DNA from: Paracoccus zhejiangensis | Lineage (GTDB): Bacteria; Pseudomonadota; Alphaproteobacteria; Rhodobacterales; Rhodobacteraceae | Direction: 5' to 3' | Assembly (NCBI RefSeq): GCF_002847445.1 | Contig: NZ_CP025430.1 | Location: 496,001 to 560,000 of the forward strand | Length of the DNA stretch: 64,000 bases | Shown here: piece by piece, positions 36,802 to 45,661 of the stretch | How the letters are laid out: every line of letters begins with the position of its first letter | Numbering within the stretch: position 1 is the first letter of the stretch | Position numbers and translations under genes: made by a program | Notes under the pieces: model-generated | Databases searched by the model: none | The model's input: the letters and a program-made list of their open reading frames with translations, nothing else | Told to the model about the DNA's origin: nothing

Positions 36802-37203
36802 ATGAAAACCGTCAGCCTGTTTGCCATTGCCACCATCGCCACCCTCGGGCTTGCCGCCTGCGAAGAGGGCGCCGCGCCGCCCGTGCCGGAACCCGCAGCC
36901 GGGCCGATCGACGCGCCCGGTTCGCTGAACGGCACCTATAACCTCAGGGCCTCGGATTGCACCGATCAGGGCGCGCCCGAGACCCGGCTTACCATCGAGG
37001 GCAACAAGTTCAACTTCTACGAATCCGCCTGCACCGTCGCGGCCTCGGAGCCCGGCACCTCGTCCACGCAGGTCACGCTGTCCTGTGCCGGCGAGGGCGA
37101 GCAGCGGAACCGCGTCGTCGAACTGCAGAACCGCCCGGGCGAATTGCGCCTGACCGACGACTCGACCACGCTGACCTATTTCAAATGCGAGGCTGGGGCC
37201 TGA
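36802..37203 (+). CDS. Uncharacterised lipoprotein (133 residues)
   Basis: Signal peptide and lipobox (LAAC, Cys20) are followed by a Pro/Ala linker (about 25-42). The remaining about 90 residues look like a small beta-barrel: GTYNLRASDC, LTIEGNKFNFYESACTV, TQVTLSCAGEG, LRLTDDSTTLTYFKCEAGA, with four cysteines that could form two disulfides. It begins 26 bases after the peptidase stop with a GGGAGAG ribosome site. The function is unknown. Confidence 0.8.
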   Translation: MKTVSLFAIATIATLGLAACEEGAAPPVPEPAAGPIDAPGSLNGTYNLRASDCTDQGAPETRLTIEGNKFNFYESACTVAASEPGTSSTQVTLSCAGEGEQRNRVVELQNRPGELRLTDDSTTLTYFKCEAGA

Positions 37204-37221
37204 TCGGAACGGCCTGATCGC

Positions 37222-37248
37222 ACCCGCCGGCCCTCGCGGTCGGCGGGT
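37222..37248. terminator. Hairpin between convergent genes
   Basis: ACCCGCCG (37222-37229) and CGGCGGGT (37241-37248) form an 8-bp stem midway between the stops of the lipoprotein gene (+) and the SH3 gene (-). It lacks a U-run and may serve both sides. Confidence 0.5.
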
Positions 37249-37253
37249 CTGAC

Positions 37254-37988
37254 CTATTCCCGCACTTCGCCCGGATCGACACCCCAGATCGAGGGCTTCA
37301 TCACCCAGCCCCGTTCGCCCCCGCCCGAGATGCGGCACCAGTCCTTGGTGCATTCGCCAAGGCGGACGATGGCCCCGGCCTCCGCCCGGGCGACGACATC
37401 CGAATCGAGGTCGGGCTTGGAATGCAGTTCCACCATGTCCTCTTGCACGATGGCGGTGCGCACGCCCGAGAGCAGCGCGTAATGGACCCAGCCCCCGGCG
37501 CCGTCCTTGTCCTCGACCCGGCGCCAGTGGCCGAACTCGGCCACCACGCGCAGCGGCATCCCGGCATGGCGGAAGACCCAGTCGATGCGATGCGAGAGGC
37601 TCGGCCCGCGCCGCGCGTTGCCCTCGCCGCCCTTGAGGCTGACATAGCGGGGCAGGGGCATGTTGGTCACCGGCCCGCGATTGGGGTCGCGGCCACCGGG
37701 GTTGCGGCTGATCTGGGCATCGGCGCTTGGCGCCTGGCTCAGCACGATGACGCCGCCGCCCGCAGGGACCGGCAGGCCATTGGTGGAATTGTCGGGGCCG
37801 CCGGTCGAGACGATGGTGACGCCGGGCGGGATGGTGACCGCCTCTGGGGCCGGTGTTCCTGTGTCGGATGTTTCCGCCGGCGCGGGGCCGCCCGCCAGCA
37901 ATGGCAGCGCAAGGGCCACTGCAGTGCCGAAGATGATCCCCCGCCGCATCCTCGTTCCGATCGCGCCGAAACCCTTTGAAAGCGTCAT
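37254..37988 (-). CDS. Exported SH3-domain protein
   Basis: The protein has about 244 residues. A signal peptide (RRGIIFGTAVALALPLLAGG) is followed by a low-complexity Pro/Thr linker and two bacterial SH3 repeats: LPRYVSLKGGEGNARRGPS...VVAEFGHWRRVEDKDGAGGWVHYALLSG and VELHSKPDLDSDVVARAEAGAIVRLGECTKDWCRISGGGERGWV. Such proteins bind peptidoglycan or act as envelope scaffolds. Possible starts are 38012, 37988 and 37949; the last leaves a textbook signal peptide. Divergent from the hydroxyacid dehydrogenase gene. Confidence 0.82.
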   Translation of the reverse strand: MTLSKGFGAIGTRMRRGIIFGTAVALALPLLAGGPAPAETSDTGTPAPEAVTIPPGVTIVSTGGPDNSTNGLPVPAGGGVIVLSQAPSADAQISRNPGGRDPNRGPVTNMPLPRYVSLKGGEGNARRGPSLSHRIDWVFRHAGMPLRVVAEFGHWRRVEDKDGAGGWVHYALLSGVRTAIVQEDMVELHSKPDLDSDVVARAEAGAIVRLGECTKDWCRISGGGERGWVMKPSIWGVDPGEVRE

Positions 37989-38205
37989 TCCTTGCCCGTT
38001 CCTGCCTGCCATCAGCCCGCCGCGCCCGGTCCACCGGGCGCTGCCTGCCGCCTGCCTTGCCTCATCCTCGGATCGCTCGCGGCACGATGACCGCGACAAC
38101 CCACCTACAGGGGTCTTGTGCCTGCCCCTCAACGGGGGCAGTTTGCCAAAACCGGCCGCGCAAGAAAAGTGCGCAGCACCACGTCGTCGAGAATGTGAGG
38201 TCAAT

Positions 38206-39201
38206 ATGTCATCATCATCGCGCCCACGCCTGAAGGTCACGGTGACGCGACGCCTGCCCGAGGCGGTCGAGACCCGGATGAAGGAGCTTTTCGACGTCTC
38301 GTTGAACGAGAGCGACACCAAGATGACGCGCGAGGAACTGGCCCGCGCGATGCGCGACAGCGACGTGCTGGTGCCCACCGTCACCGACCATATCGACGCG
38401 AACATGCTGGCACAGGCCGGCGAGCGGCTGAAGCTGATCGCCAATTACGGCGCGGGTGTTGACCATATCGACGTCCTGTCGGCGCGTCAGCGCGGGGTCT
38501 TGATCTCGAACACGCCGGGGGTCGTGACCGAGGATACCGCCGACATGGCGATGGCGCTGATCCTCGCCGTCACCCGCAAGATCCCCGAGGGCTTGGCCGA
38601 GATGCAGGCCGGGCGCTGGCATGGCTGGGCGCCGACCTCGCACCTGGGCGGGCGCGTCGGTGGCCGGCGTCTGGGGATTCTCGGCATGGGCCGGATCGGC
38701 CAGGCGGTGGCGCGGCGCGCAAATGTCTTCGGCATGCAGGTCCATTACCACAACCGCAAGCGCCTGCGCCCCGAGATCGAAGAGGAATTGCAGGCGACCT
38801 GGTGGGAAAGCCTCGACCAGATGATGGCGCGGGTGGACATCATCAGCGTCAATGCCCCGCATACGCCCGGCACTTTCCACCTGCTGAACGCAAGGCGGCT
38901 GAAGCTGCTGAAACCCTCGGCCGTGGTCATCAACACCTCGCGCGGCGAGGTGATCGACGAGAACGCCCTGACCCGGATGCTGCGCGCGGGCGAGATCGCC
39001 GGCGCTGGTCTCGACGTGTTCGAGCACGGGCACGAGATCAACCCGCGCCTGCGCGAATTGCCGAATGTCGTCCTGTTGCCGCATATGGGCTCGGCAACGG
39101 TCGAGGGTCGCAACGAGATGGGCGAGAAGGTGATCATCAACATCAAGACCTTCGCCGACGGCCACCGCCCGCCCGATCTGGTCGTGCCCTCGATGCTGTG
39201 A
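38206..39201 (+). CDS. D-2-hydroxyacid dehydrogenase (glyoxylate reductase-like)
   Basis: The protein has 331 residues from ATG 38206. The NAD(P) domain carries LGILGMGRIGQAVARRA (about 159-175), substrate-site residues ANYGAGVDHID, the catalytic Arg in INTSRGEVID and the catalytic His in LLPHMGSAT. The Glu expected in the D-V-F-x-x-E-P stretch is replaced: the gene reads DVFEHGHEINPRL. The 215-base divergent spacer upstream holds a CTGCCCC/GGGGGCAG inverted repeat. Ends ten bases before the amidohydrolase gene, so likely an operon. Substrate unknown. Confidence 0.88.
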   Translation: MSSSSRPRLKVTVTRRLPEAVETRMKELFDVSLNESDTKMTREELARAMRDSDVLVPTVTDHIDANMLAQAGERLKLIANYGAGVDHIDVLSARQRGVLISNTPGVVTEDTADMAMALILAVTRKIPEGLAEMQAGRWHGWAPTSHLGGRVGGRRLGILGMGRIGQAVARRANVFGMQVHYHNRKRLRPEIEEELQATWWESLDQMMARVDIISVNAPHTPGTFHLLNARRLKLLKPSAVVINTSRGEVIDENALTRMLRAGEIAGAGLDVFEHGHEINPRLRELPNVVLLPHMGSATVEGRNEMGEKVIINIKTFADGHRPPDLVVPSML

Positions 39202-39211
39202 GGATGCCGCG

Positions 39212-40636
39212 ATGCTGAACACCCCGCCGATCTGGGCCCATGTCGAGACCCATCGCGATGACCTGACCGGGCTGGCCGACCAGGTCTGGTCGACGCCGGA
39301 ACTGCTCTATGGCGAATATGCCTCGTGTCAGGCCCATGCCGAGATGCTGAAGGCCAAGGGATTCCGCGTGACCGAGAACGTGGCCGGCATTCCTACCGCC
39401 GTGATGGGCGAGGCGGGCGAGGGCGGGCCGGTCATTGCCATCCTTGGCGAATATGACGCGCTGCCGGGTCTGTCGCAGGTGGCGGGCATCGCCGAGCCGC
39501 GCGAGGTGACGCCGAACGGCAATGGCCATGGCTGCGGGCATAACTTGCTGGGCTCGGCCGCGCTGCTGGCCGCCACCGCGCTGAAGGACTGGCTGGCGGA
39601 AACCGGGACGCCCGGCCGGGTGCGTTATTACGGCTGCCCGGCGGAAGAGGGCGGGGCGGCCAAGACCTTCATGGTCCGCGATGGCGCCTTCGCCGATGTC
39701 GATGCCGCCGTGACCTGGCATCCCGACGGCATGACCCGGGTGGATGATCCCCTCAGCCTCGCCAATACCCGCATCGACTTCACCTTTCAGGGCCGCTCGA
39801 GCCATGCGGCGATGAACCCGCATCTGGGCCGCTCGGCGCTGGATGCGGTCGAGCTGACCTCGGTGGGGGTGAACTATCTGCGCGAGCATATGGTGCAGGA
39901 TGCGCGCATCCATTACGCCTATCTCGATGCTGGCGGCTCGGCCCCGAACGTGGTGCAGTCCCGCGCCAAGGTGCGCTATTCCATCCGCGCGCTGCATTCG
40001 GCGGAAATGCTGGCATTGGTCGAGCGGGTGAAGGACGTGGCCCGTGGCGCGGCGCTGATGACCGGCACCGAAATGTCCTTCCAGATCTTCTCGGCGGTGT
40101 CGAGCACCTTGGAGAACAAGGTCATGGACGGTGCCATGCAGCGGGCGCTGGAGGAGTTGGGCGGCGTGCCCTTTGACGAGGCCGACCGCCTCTATGCCCG
40201 CGCCATTCAGGCAACGCTGACCGAGGCCGATCTGGCCGCGCCCTATCGCGGCGTGGCGATGGAGCCGCGCGAGGACGAGCCGCTGTGTGACTACATCGTG
40301 CCGCTGCGGCCCGGGGGCGAGGTGCTGATCGGCTCGACCGACGTGTCGGATGTGTCTTGGGTTGTCCCGCTCAGCGAGGTGCTGGTCGCCACCCATGCCA
40401 TCGGCACGCCCGCGCACAGCTGGCAGATCACCGCGCAGGGCAAGTCCCCTGCCGCGCACAAGGGCATGACCCATGCCGCCAAGGTGATGGCGCGCTGCGC
40501 CCAGATGCTGATCGAGGACCCGGCGCTGCTGGCCGAGGCGCAGGCCGAACATGCCGAGCGGCTGAGGAAAACGCCCTACCGGAACCCGCTGCCCGAGGAT
40601 GTCGAGCCGCCGCTGGTGCCGCGCCCGGTGGGGTGA
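39212..40636 (+). CDS. M20-family amidohydrolase (AbgB-like)
   Basis: The protein has 474 residues. Metal ligands of the M20 group appear in AILGEYDALPGL (near 77), GHGCGHNLLG (near 107) and the acidic YGCPAEEGGAAK (near 139). A dimerisation domain covers about 185-300. It resembles the B subunit of aminobenzoyl-glutamate hydrolase and indole-acetyl-amino acid hydrolases. It follows the hydroxyacid dehydrogenase by ten bases. A GCAGACC/GGTCTGC hairpin (40640-40666) lies just after the stop. Substrate unknown. Confidence 0.87.
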   Translation: MLNTPPIWAHVETHRDDLTGLADQVWSTPELLYGEYASCQAHAEMLKAKGFRVTENVAGIPTAVMGEAGEGGPVIAILGEYDALPGLSQVAGIAEPREVTPNGNGHGCGHNLLGSAALLAATALKDWLAETGTPGRVRYYGCPAEEGGAAKTFMVRDGAFADVDAAVTWHPDGMTRVDDPLSLANTRIDFTFQGRSSHAAMNPHLGRSALDAVELTSVGVNYLREHMVQDARIHYAYLDAGGSAPNVVQSRAKVRYSIRALHSAEMLALVERVKDVARGAALMTGTEMSFQIFSAVSSTLENKVMDGAMQRALEELGGVPFDEADRLYARAIQATLTEADLAAPYRGVAMEPREDEPLCDYIVPLRPGGEVLIGSTDVSDVSWVVPLSEVLVATHAIGTPAHSWQITAQGKSPAAHKGMTHAAKVMARCAQMLIEDPALLAEAQAEHAERLRKTPYRNPLPEDVEPPLVPRPVG

Positions 40637-40675
40637 GCCGCAGACCCCGCCCGATACGCGGTCTGCAAGACCGTC

Positions 40676-40809
40676 GGGCGAGCGCCTGCCCGTCCCGGCG
40701 GGCCGGCGCTTTGGTGACGCTGGTCCCGAGATCAGGATGCGAGGGCCTTGGCACCATAAAGCGTGCCGGCGAACCGTTCCGGCGCCGGCCCACGGACAGG
40801 CGCCCGCCC
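40676..40809 (-). repeat. Structured 134-bp palindromic element, copy A (candidate ncRNA)
   Basis: The outer arms are 40676-40693 and 40792-40809 (18 bp, GGGCGGGCGCCTGTCCGT on the minus strand). The inner perfect 10-bp stem is GGGCCGGCGC (40700-40709) with GCGCCGGCCC (40782-40791), and a six-base bulge lies at 40694-40699. The core GCACCATAAA is at 40751-40760. On the minus strand all 18 outer positions pair, two as G-U. It fills much of the 338-base gap 40637-40974; the rest holds a CTGCCAT/ATGGCAG repeat (40831-40856) and the ligase ribosome site. Confidence 0.7.
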
Positions 40810-40974
40810 AGTGCCGCGCATGTGGCACAACTGCCATCCCCCCGACTCCATGGCAGGAGGTGACCCGACGTTCGCGCTCGGTTACCCTGCGTCCAAGGGA
40901 CGACCTGCGGTTGATCCGACTCGGATGGACCAACAGGCTGCCGCCACATCCGCATGACCACGAGGAGGAACGTG

Positions 40975-42612
40975 ATGAAGGGTATGATGATGCACCGGCC
41001 GCTGCTGATCAGCGGCATCCTGGACTATGCCGCAGAGGTTCATGGCCATGCCACCATCGTCTCGCGCCGGGTCGAGGGTGACATTCATCGCACCGATTAT
41101 CCGACCATGCGCGCGCGGGTGGTGCAGCTGTCGCTGGCGCTCGAGGAACTTGGGGTGAAGCCCGGCGACCGCGTGGCGACGCTGGCCTGGAACGGCTATC
41201 GCCACATGGAACTGTATTACGCCATCTCGAATATCGGCGCGATCTGCCACACCATCAACCCGCGCCTCTCGGCCGAGCAGCTGGGCTATATCACCAATCA
41301 CGCCGGCGACATGCTGCTGTTTTCCGACCTGACCTTCGTGCCGCTTCTGGAAAAGCTGAAGGACATTTTCCCGGCCGACATGCGCCATGTCTTCATGACC
41401 GATGCCGCGCATATGCCCGAGAACACGCTGAACGCGTTTTGCTATGAGGATCTGCTGGACGGCCAACCGACCACGCGCGACTGGCCCGAGTTCGACGAGA
41501 CCACGGCGGCGGGTCTCTGCTATACCTCGGGGACGACCGGCGATCCCAAGGGCGTGCTCTATTCCCACCGTTCGAGCGTGCTGCACACGCTTCAGATCGC
41601 GGCCAGCGGCTTTCTGACCGATATGGGGCGCGATGCCCGGATCCTGCCGGTGGTGCCGCTGTTTCATGTGAACGCCTGGGGCCTGCCCTATCTGGCGCCG
41701 ATGGTCGGGGCCGATCTGGTCTTTCCGGGGCCGAACCTCGATGGCGAAAGCCTGTGGACGCTGATGGAGGAGGAGGGCGTCACCAGCTCCTGGGGCGTGC
41801 CGACCATCTGGCAGGGGCTGCAGGGCGCCATCGACCGCCATGGTCGCAAGCCCGCCGCGCTGCGCCAGATCGTCGTCGGCGGCAGCGCCGCGCCGCGCTC
41901 GCTGATCGAGCGCTTCGAGCAGAGCGGGGTCAGCGTCAACCATGCCTGGGGCATGACCGAGATGAGCCCAATCGGCAGCCATGGCGCGCTGGCCTGGCAA
42001 ATCGCCGACCTGCCCTTTGACGAGCGCATGGCGCTGAAATCCACCCAAGGCCGCCGCGCCTATGGCGTCGAGATGAAGATCGTCGGCGATGACGGCAAGC
42101 GCCAGCCCCATGACGGCAAGGCCAAGGGCGAATTGTATGTGCGCGGCAACAACATCACCTCGGGCTATTACGAGAATGACGCCGCCACCGCCAAGGTGAT
42201 GGATGCCGAGGGCTGGTTCGCCACCGGCGATGTCGCCTCGATTCGGGGCGATGGCTACCTGCAGCTGCATGACCGGTCGAAGGACCTGATCAAGTCGGGC
42301 GGCGAATGGATCAGCTCGATCGATCTGGAAAACATCGCCACCGCCCATCCCAAGGTGGCGCAGGCGGCGGTGGTCGCCGTGCCACATCCGAAATGGGACG
42401 AGCGGCCGCTCTTGGTCGTGGTGGCGAAATCCGCCGATGACCTGCCGACGCTCGAGGAGATCCAGGCGCTGATGCTGGGGTCGATGGCGCGCTGGCAATT
42501 GCCCGATGACATCGTCTTCGTCGAGCAATTGCCGATGACCGCCACCGGCAAGATCAGCAAGCTGAACCTGCGCGAGTCGCTGGCCGATTACGTCCACCCG
42601 GACCTGCGCTAG
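40975..42612 (+). CDS. AMP-forming fatty/short-chain acyl-CoA ligase
   Basis: The 545-residue ANL enzyme starts at ATG 40975, six bases after GAGGAGG. Motifs: YTSGTTGDPKGVLYSH (P-loop, about 183-198), AWGMTEMSP (about 324-332), GWFATGDVASI (about 412-422), DRSKDLIKSGGEW and the C-terminal lysine in TATGKISKLNL. It activates a carboxylic acid as acyl-AMP and makes the CoA ester. The overall sequence is like AlkK and DmdB-type ligases, so medium-chain acids or methylmercaptopropionate are candidates. Upstream of a flavoprotein gene by three bases. Confidence 0.92.
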   Translation: MKGMMMHRPLLISGILDYAAEVHGHATIVSRRVEGDIHRTDYPTMRARVVQLSLALEELGVKPGDRVATLAWNGYRHMELYYAISNIGAICHTINPRLSAEQLGYITNHAGDMLLFSDLTFVPLLEKLKDIFPADMRHVFMTDAAHMPENTLNAFCYEDLLDGQPTTRDWPEFDETTAAGLCYTSGTTGDPKGVLYSHRSSVLHTLQIAASGFLTDMGRDARILPVVPLFHVNAWGLPYLAPMVGADLVFPGPNLDGESLWTLMEEEGVTSSWGVPTIWQGLQGAIDRHGRKPAALRQIVVGGSAAPRSLIERFEQSGVSVNHAWGMTEMSPIGSHGALAWQIADLPFDERMALKSTQGRRAYGVEMKIVGDDGKRQPHDGKAKGELYVRGNNITSGYYENDAATAKVMDAEGWFATGDVASIRGDGYLQLHDRSKDLIKSGGEWISSIDLENIATAHPKVAQAAVVAVPHPKWDERPLLVVVAKSADDLPTLEEIQALMLGSMARWQLPDDIVFVEQLPMTATGKISKLNLRESLADYVHPDLR

Positions 42613-42615
42613 GGG

Positions 42616-43845
42616 ATGATGCCGGAGACGCTGGTTCTCGGCGCCGGGATCGTCGGCGTCTCGGCGGCGCTGGCCTTGCAGCAGCAGGGCCATGCCGTCA
42701 CCCTGGTCGACCGTGCGGCGCCGGGGCAGGAAACCAGCTTCGGCAATGCCGGCATCATTCAATGCGAGGCGGTCGAGCCCTATGCCATGCCCTTGGCGCC
42801 CCGCGCGCTGTGGCAGATCGCCAGCGGGCGCAGCAATGATGTACGCTGGACCCCGGCGGCGCTGATGGGGCAGGGCGAGGCATTGCTGCGCTATGCCCGG
42901 CATTCGCGCCCCCTTGCCCATGCCCGCGCCATCGCCGCCTATCGCCGGCTGATCCCCGAGGCCTGCACGAGCCACGCCCCGCTGATCGAGGCTGCGGGGG
43001 CGGAGGATCTGATCCGCCGCGACGGTTACCTGGAGCTTTTCCGCAGCAACCGGGGGCTGGACGAGGGCCGGGCGATGGCGCGACGCTTTGCCGAGGATTA
43101 TGGCGTGGCGGTGCAGGTGCTGGACGGGGCGGGGCTGCGCGCGACCGAGCCGGCCATTCGGCGCGACCTCCCCGGCGCGCTGCATTGGCGCGATTGCTGG
43201 ACGGTCAGCGACCCGGCCGCGCTGACCGCGCGCTATGCCGATCTTTTCGCCCGTCGCGGCGGCCGCATCCTGCGAGGGGACGCGATGGGCCTGCACCGGG
43301 CCGCCAGCGGCTGGCGGCTGGGACTGGCCGAAGGCGGCACGGTCGAGGCCGGGGCTGCCGTCATTGCCCTTGGCCCATGGTCGCCCGCTCTGGCCGGGCG
43401 CTTCGGCTTGCGGGTGCCGATGCTGCTGAAGCGTGGCTATCATCGGCACTATCGCCCGGCGACGACCCCGCGCCATACCCTCGCCGATCTGGAACATGGC
43501 GTGGTCTTGGCGCCGATGCAGGCGGGCCTGCGCATCTGCACCGCCGCCGATCTGGCCGCCCAGCCCAGCCCCGACCCGCGACAATTGCGCCGGGGCGAGG
43601 CCGCCGCCGCCGAACTCCTGGGACCGCTCGATCCGGTGGAGCCGCAGGCCTGGACCGGCCGGCGACCCTGCATGCCCGACATGCTACCGGTCATTGGCGC
43701 GGTGCCGGGTCAACGGGGCCTCTGGGCCAATTTCGGGCATGGTCATCACGGCTTGACTCTGGCGGCCATCAGCGGCGTTCTTCTGGCCGATGCGATGGCG
43801 GGCGGAGCGGTCTTTCCCGAGCTTGCCCCCGCGCGCCTGACCTGA
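42616..43845 (+). CDS. FAD-dependent oxidoreductase, DadA-like (paralogue 1)
   Basis: The protein has 409 residues. The dinucleotide-binding motif GAGIVGVSAALALQQQGHAV is at about 8-27, with ETSFGNAGIIQCEAVEPYAMP at 40-60, and the C-terminal FAD contact GRRPCMPDMLPVIGAVPG at about 345-362. The DAO fold oxidises amino acids or amines. It is clearly paralogous to the gene at 45662. It starts after the ligase stop by three bases and is followed by the aldo/keto reductase after 20 bases, so all three may be one operon. Confidence 0.9.
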   Translation: MMPETLVLGAGIVGVSAALALQQQGHAVTLVDRAAPGQETSFGNAGIIQCEAVEPYAMPLAPRALWQIASGRSNDVRWTPAALMGQGEALLRYARHSRPLAHARAIAAYRRLIPEACTSHAPLIEAAGAEDLIRRDGYLELFRSNRGLDEGRAMARRFAEDYGVAVQVLDGAGLRATEPAIRRDLPGALHWRDCWTVSDPAALTARYADLFARRGGRILRGDAMGLHRAASGWRLGLAEGGTVEAGAAVIALGPWSPALAGRFGLRVPMLLKRGYHRHYRPATTPRHTLADLEHGVVLAPMQAGLRICTAADLAAQPSPDPRQLRRGEAAAAELLGPLDPVEPQAWTGRRPCMPDMLPVIGAVPGQRGLWANFGHGHHGLTLAAISGVLLADAMAGGAVFPELAPARLT

Positions 43846-43865
43846 GCCAGCCAAAGGACGCAATC

Positions 43866-44756
43866 ATGGAACGGATCGACCTGCCCGGAGGCGGCGTCAG
43901 CCTCAGCCGCATCGTCTATGGCATGTGGCGCCTTGGCGATGATGCCGACACCTCGCCGGCGCTGGTGCAACGGAAGATCGAGGCCTGCCTGGCGCAGGGC
44001 ATTACCACGATGGACCATGCCGATATCTATGGCGGCGGCACCGGCCAGACCCTTCTGGGCGCGGCGCTGCGGGCCGCGCCGGACCTGCGCCAGCGGATAG
44101 AACTGGTCACCAAATGCGGCATCGTGCCGCCGGGCAGGAATGGCGCGCAGGTCAAGCATTACGACACCAGCCCCGCCTATATCCGCGCCTCGCTGGAACA
44201 AAGCCTGCGCGATCTGGCGGTCGAGCAGGTGGATCTGCTGCTGATCCACCGCCCCGACCCGATGATGGATGCCGACGCGACCGGCGCGGTGCTGGACCAG
44301 CTGGTAGCCGAGGGCAAGACCCGGGCGGTGGGCGTCTCGAATTTCCGGCCCTGGGACATGAGCCTGTTGCAAAGCCGGATGGAACAGCCGCTTTCGGCCA
44401 ACCAGATCGAACTCAGCCTTCTGGCGCATGAACCCTTTGAGAATGGCGATCTGGCCTTCCTGATGGAACGCCGCATCCCGGTCATGGCCTGGTCGCCGCT
44501 TGGCGGTGGCAGCCTGTTTGCCTCGGTCCGGCCCGAGCTGACCGCAATGCTGAAGGACCTGGCCGAGCGCGAGGGTGTCGATATGGGCGCCGTGGCCCTC
44601 GCCTGGCTTCTTGCCCATCCGGCGCGGATCATGCCGGTGGTGGGCACCAACAATCTCGACCGCATCGCCCAGGCCCATCAGGCGCTGGCGGTGCGGATGG
44701 ACCGGCAGGACTGGTTCGCGCTCTATCAGGCGGCGCTTGGCCGGGACGTGCCCTGA
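43866..44756 (+). CDS. Aldo/keto reductase
   Basis: This 296-residue barrel enzyme carries the catalytic tetrad pattern: Asp in TMDHADIYGGG (about 44-54; Tyr50 acid), Lys in LVTKCGI (about 83), and the His region LLLIHRPDP (about 129). The NADPH site is near the C terminus (MPVVGTNNLDRI). The closest type is YdhF-like oxidoreductases. The ATG 43866 lies 20 bases after the flavoprotein stop. Substrate unknown. Confidence 0.9.
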   Translation: MERIDLPGGGVSLSRIVYGMWRLGDDADTSPALVQRKIEACLAQGITTMDHADIYGGGTGQTLLGAALRAAPDLRQRIELVTKCGIVPPGRNGAQVKHYDTSPAYIRASLEQSLRDLAVEQVDLLLIHRPDPMMDADATGAVLDQLVAEGKTRAVGVSNFRPWDMSLLQSRMEQPLSANQIELSLLAHEPFENGDLAFLMERRIPVMAWSPLGGGSLFASVRPELTAMLKDLAEREGVDMGAVALAWLLAHPARIMPVVGTNNLDRIAQAHQALAVRMDRQDWFALYQAALGRDVP

Positions 44757-44814
44757 CGGGTTTCGCCGCGCGCGCCGCTGTGCCACTGTCCCGCCATCAA
44801 CCAAGGGCAGGGAC

Positions 44815-45438
44815 ATGACAGACGCGAGCGACGAGGACATTCGCCACAGCGAGAAGAAGAAGCGCATTCAGGCCGCGCGGCAGAAGATCATGGCCGGCAA
44901 GACCGGTGGCGAGAAGGGCCTGATCATCGTCCATACCGGCAAGGGGAAGGGCAAGTCCTCCTCGGGCTTCGGCATGATCCTCCGCGCCATCGGTCACGGG
45001 ATGCCCTGCGCCGTGGTGCAGTTCATCAAGGGCGGATGGGAGACCGGCGAGGCGCGGGTGTTGCGCGATCACTTTGCCAAGGAATGCCAGATCCATGTCA
45101 TGGGCGAGGGCTTTACCTGGGACACGCAGGACCGGCAGCGCGACATCGCCGCCGCCAGTGCCGCATGGGAGAAGGCGAAAGAGCTGATCCGCGATCCGGC
45201 GATGCGGCTGGTGCTGCTCGATGAGATCAACATCGCGCTGCGCTATGACTATCTCGACGTCGATGCGGTGGTCGAGTTCCTGCTGACCGAGAAGCCGCCG
45301 ATGACCCATGTCATCCTGACCGGCCGCAATGCCAAGGACGAGCTGATCGAGGCCGCCGACCTGGTCACCGAGATGACCGAGGTGAAGCACCCGTTCAAGT
45401 CGCAGGGCATCATCGCGCAGGCCGGGGTCGAGTTCTGA
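44815..45438 (+). CDS. cobO: Cob(I)yrinic acid a,c-diamide adenosyltransferase
   Basis: The protein has 207 residues. The P-loop HTGKGKGKSSSGFG (about 40-53) is typical of CobO/CobA, with GFTWDTQDRQRD and LDEINIALRYDYL further on. It adds the 5'-deoxyadenosyl group to corrinoids, giving the cofactor that the methylmalonyl-CoA mutase in this window needs. It stands between the aldo/keto reductase and a strong terminator, with no other cobalamin gene nearby. Confidence 0.95.
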   Translation: MTDASDEDIRHSEKKKRIQAARQKIMAGKTGGEKGLIIVHTGKGKGKSSSGFGMILRAIGHGMPCAVVQFIKGGWETGEARVLRDHFAKECQIHVMGEGFTWDTQDRQRDIAAASAAWEKAKELIRDPAMRLVLLDEINIALRYDYLDVDAVVEFLLTEKPPMTHVILTGRNAKDELIEAADLVTEMTEVKHPFKSQGIIAQAGVEF

Positions 45439-45466
45439 ACCGCCAGACCCGTAACGAGAATCAGCC

Positions 45467-45522
45467 GGGGCCGTCAGCCTCCTCTGCCAGCGGGCAGGGG
45501 TGGGGTGACGGCCCCTTTTTTT
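45467..45522 (+). terminator. Strong Rho-independent terminator after cobO
   Basis: GGGGCCGTCA (45467-45476) pairs with TGACGGCCCC (45506-45515), followed by seven T residues (45516-45522). The interior also pairs (CCTCTGCC with GGGCAGGGG). It lies 28 bases after the cobO stop. Confidence 0.9.
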
Positions 45523-45542
45523 CGAACCTTCTTCGACGGAAT

Positions 45543-45602
45543 TTCTGCAGCGCAGAAGGATCTTGCGAATTTTCGACAGGACTCCGCAGAAGGTGCGATA
45601 AT
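45543..45602 (+). promoter_or_regulatory. Promoter and palindrome upstream of the second DadA-like gene
   Basis: TCGACA (45573-45578) and GATAAT (45597-45602) are spaced by 18 bases and resemble a sigma-70 promoter. Thirty bases before the -35, TTCTGC-AGC-GCAGAA (45543-45557) is a perfect hexamer palindrome that could bind a regulator; a second GCAGAA lies inside the spacer. DadA-type genes are often under Lrp-family control, but the palindrome is not an Lrp consensus. Confidence 0.5.
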
Positions 45603-45661
45603 CCTTGCCAGATCGCAGAGGAATAAGCATCTGCTCGCGGAAATGCTGTGTGGAGGCGGTG

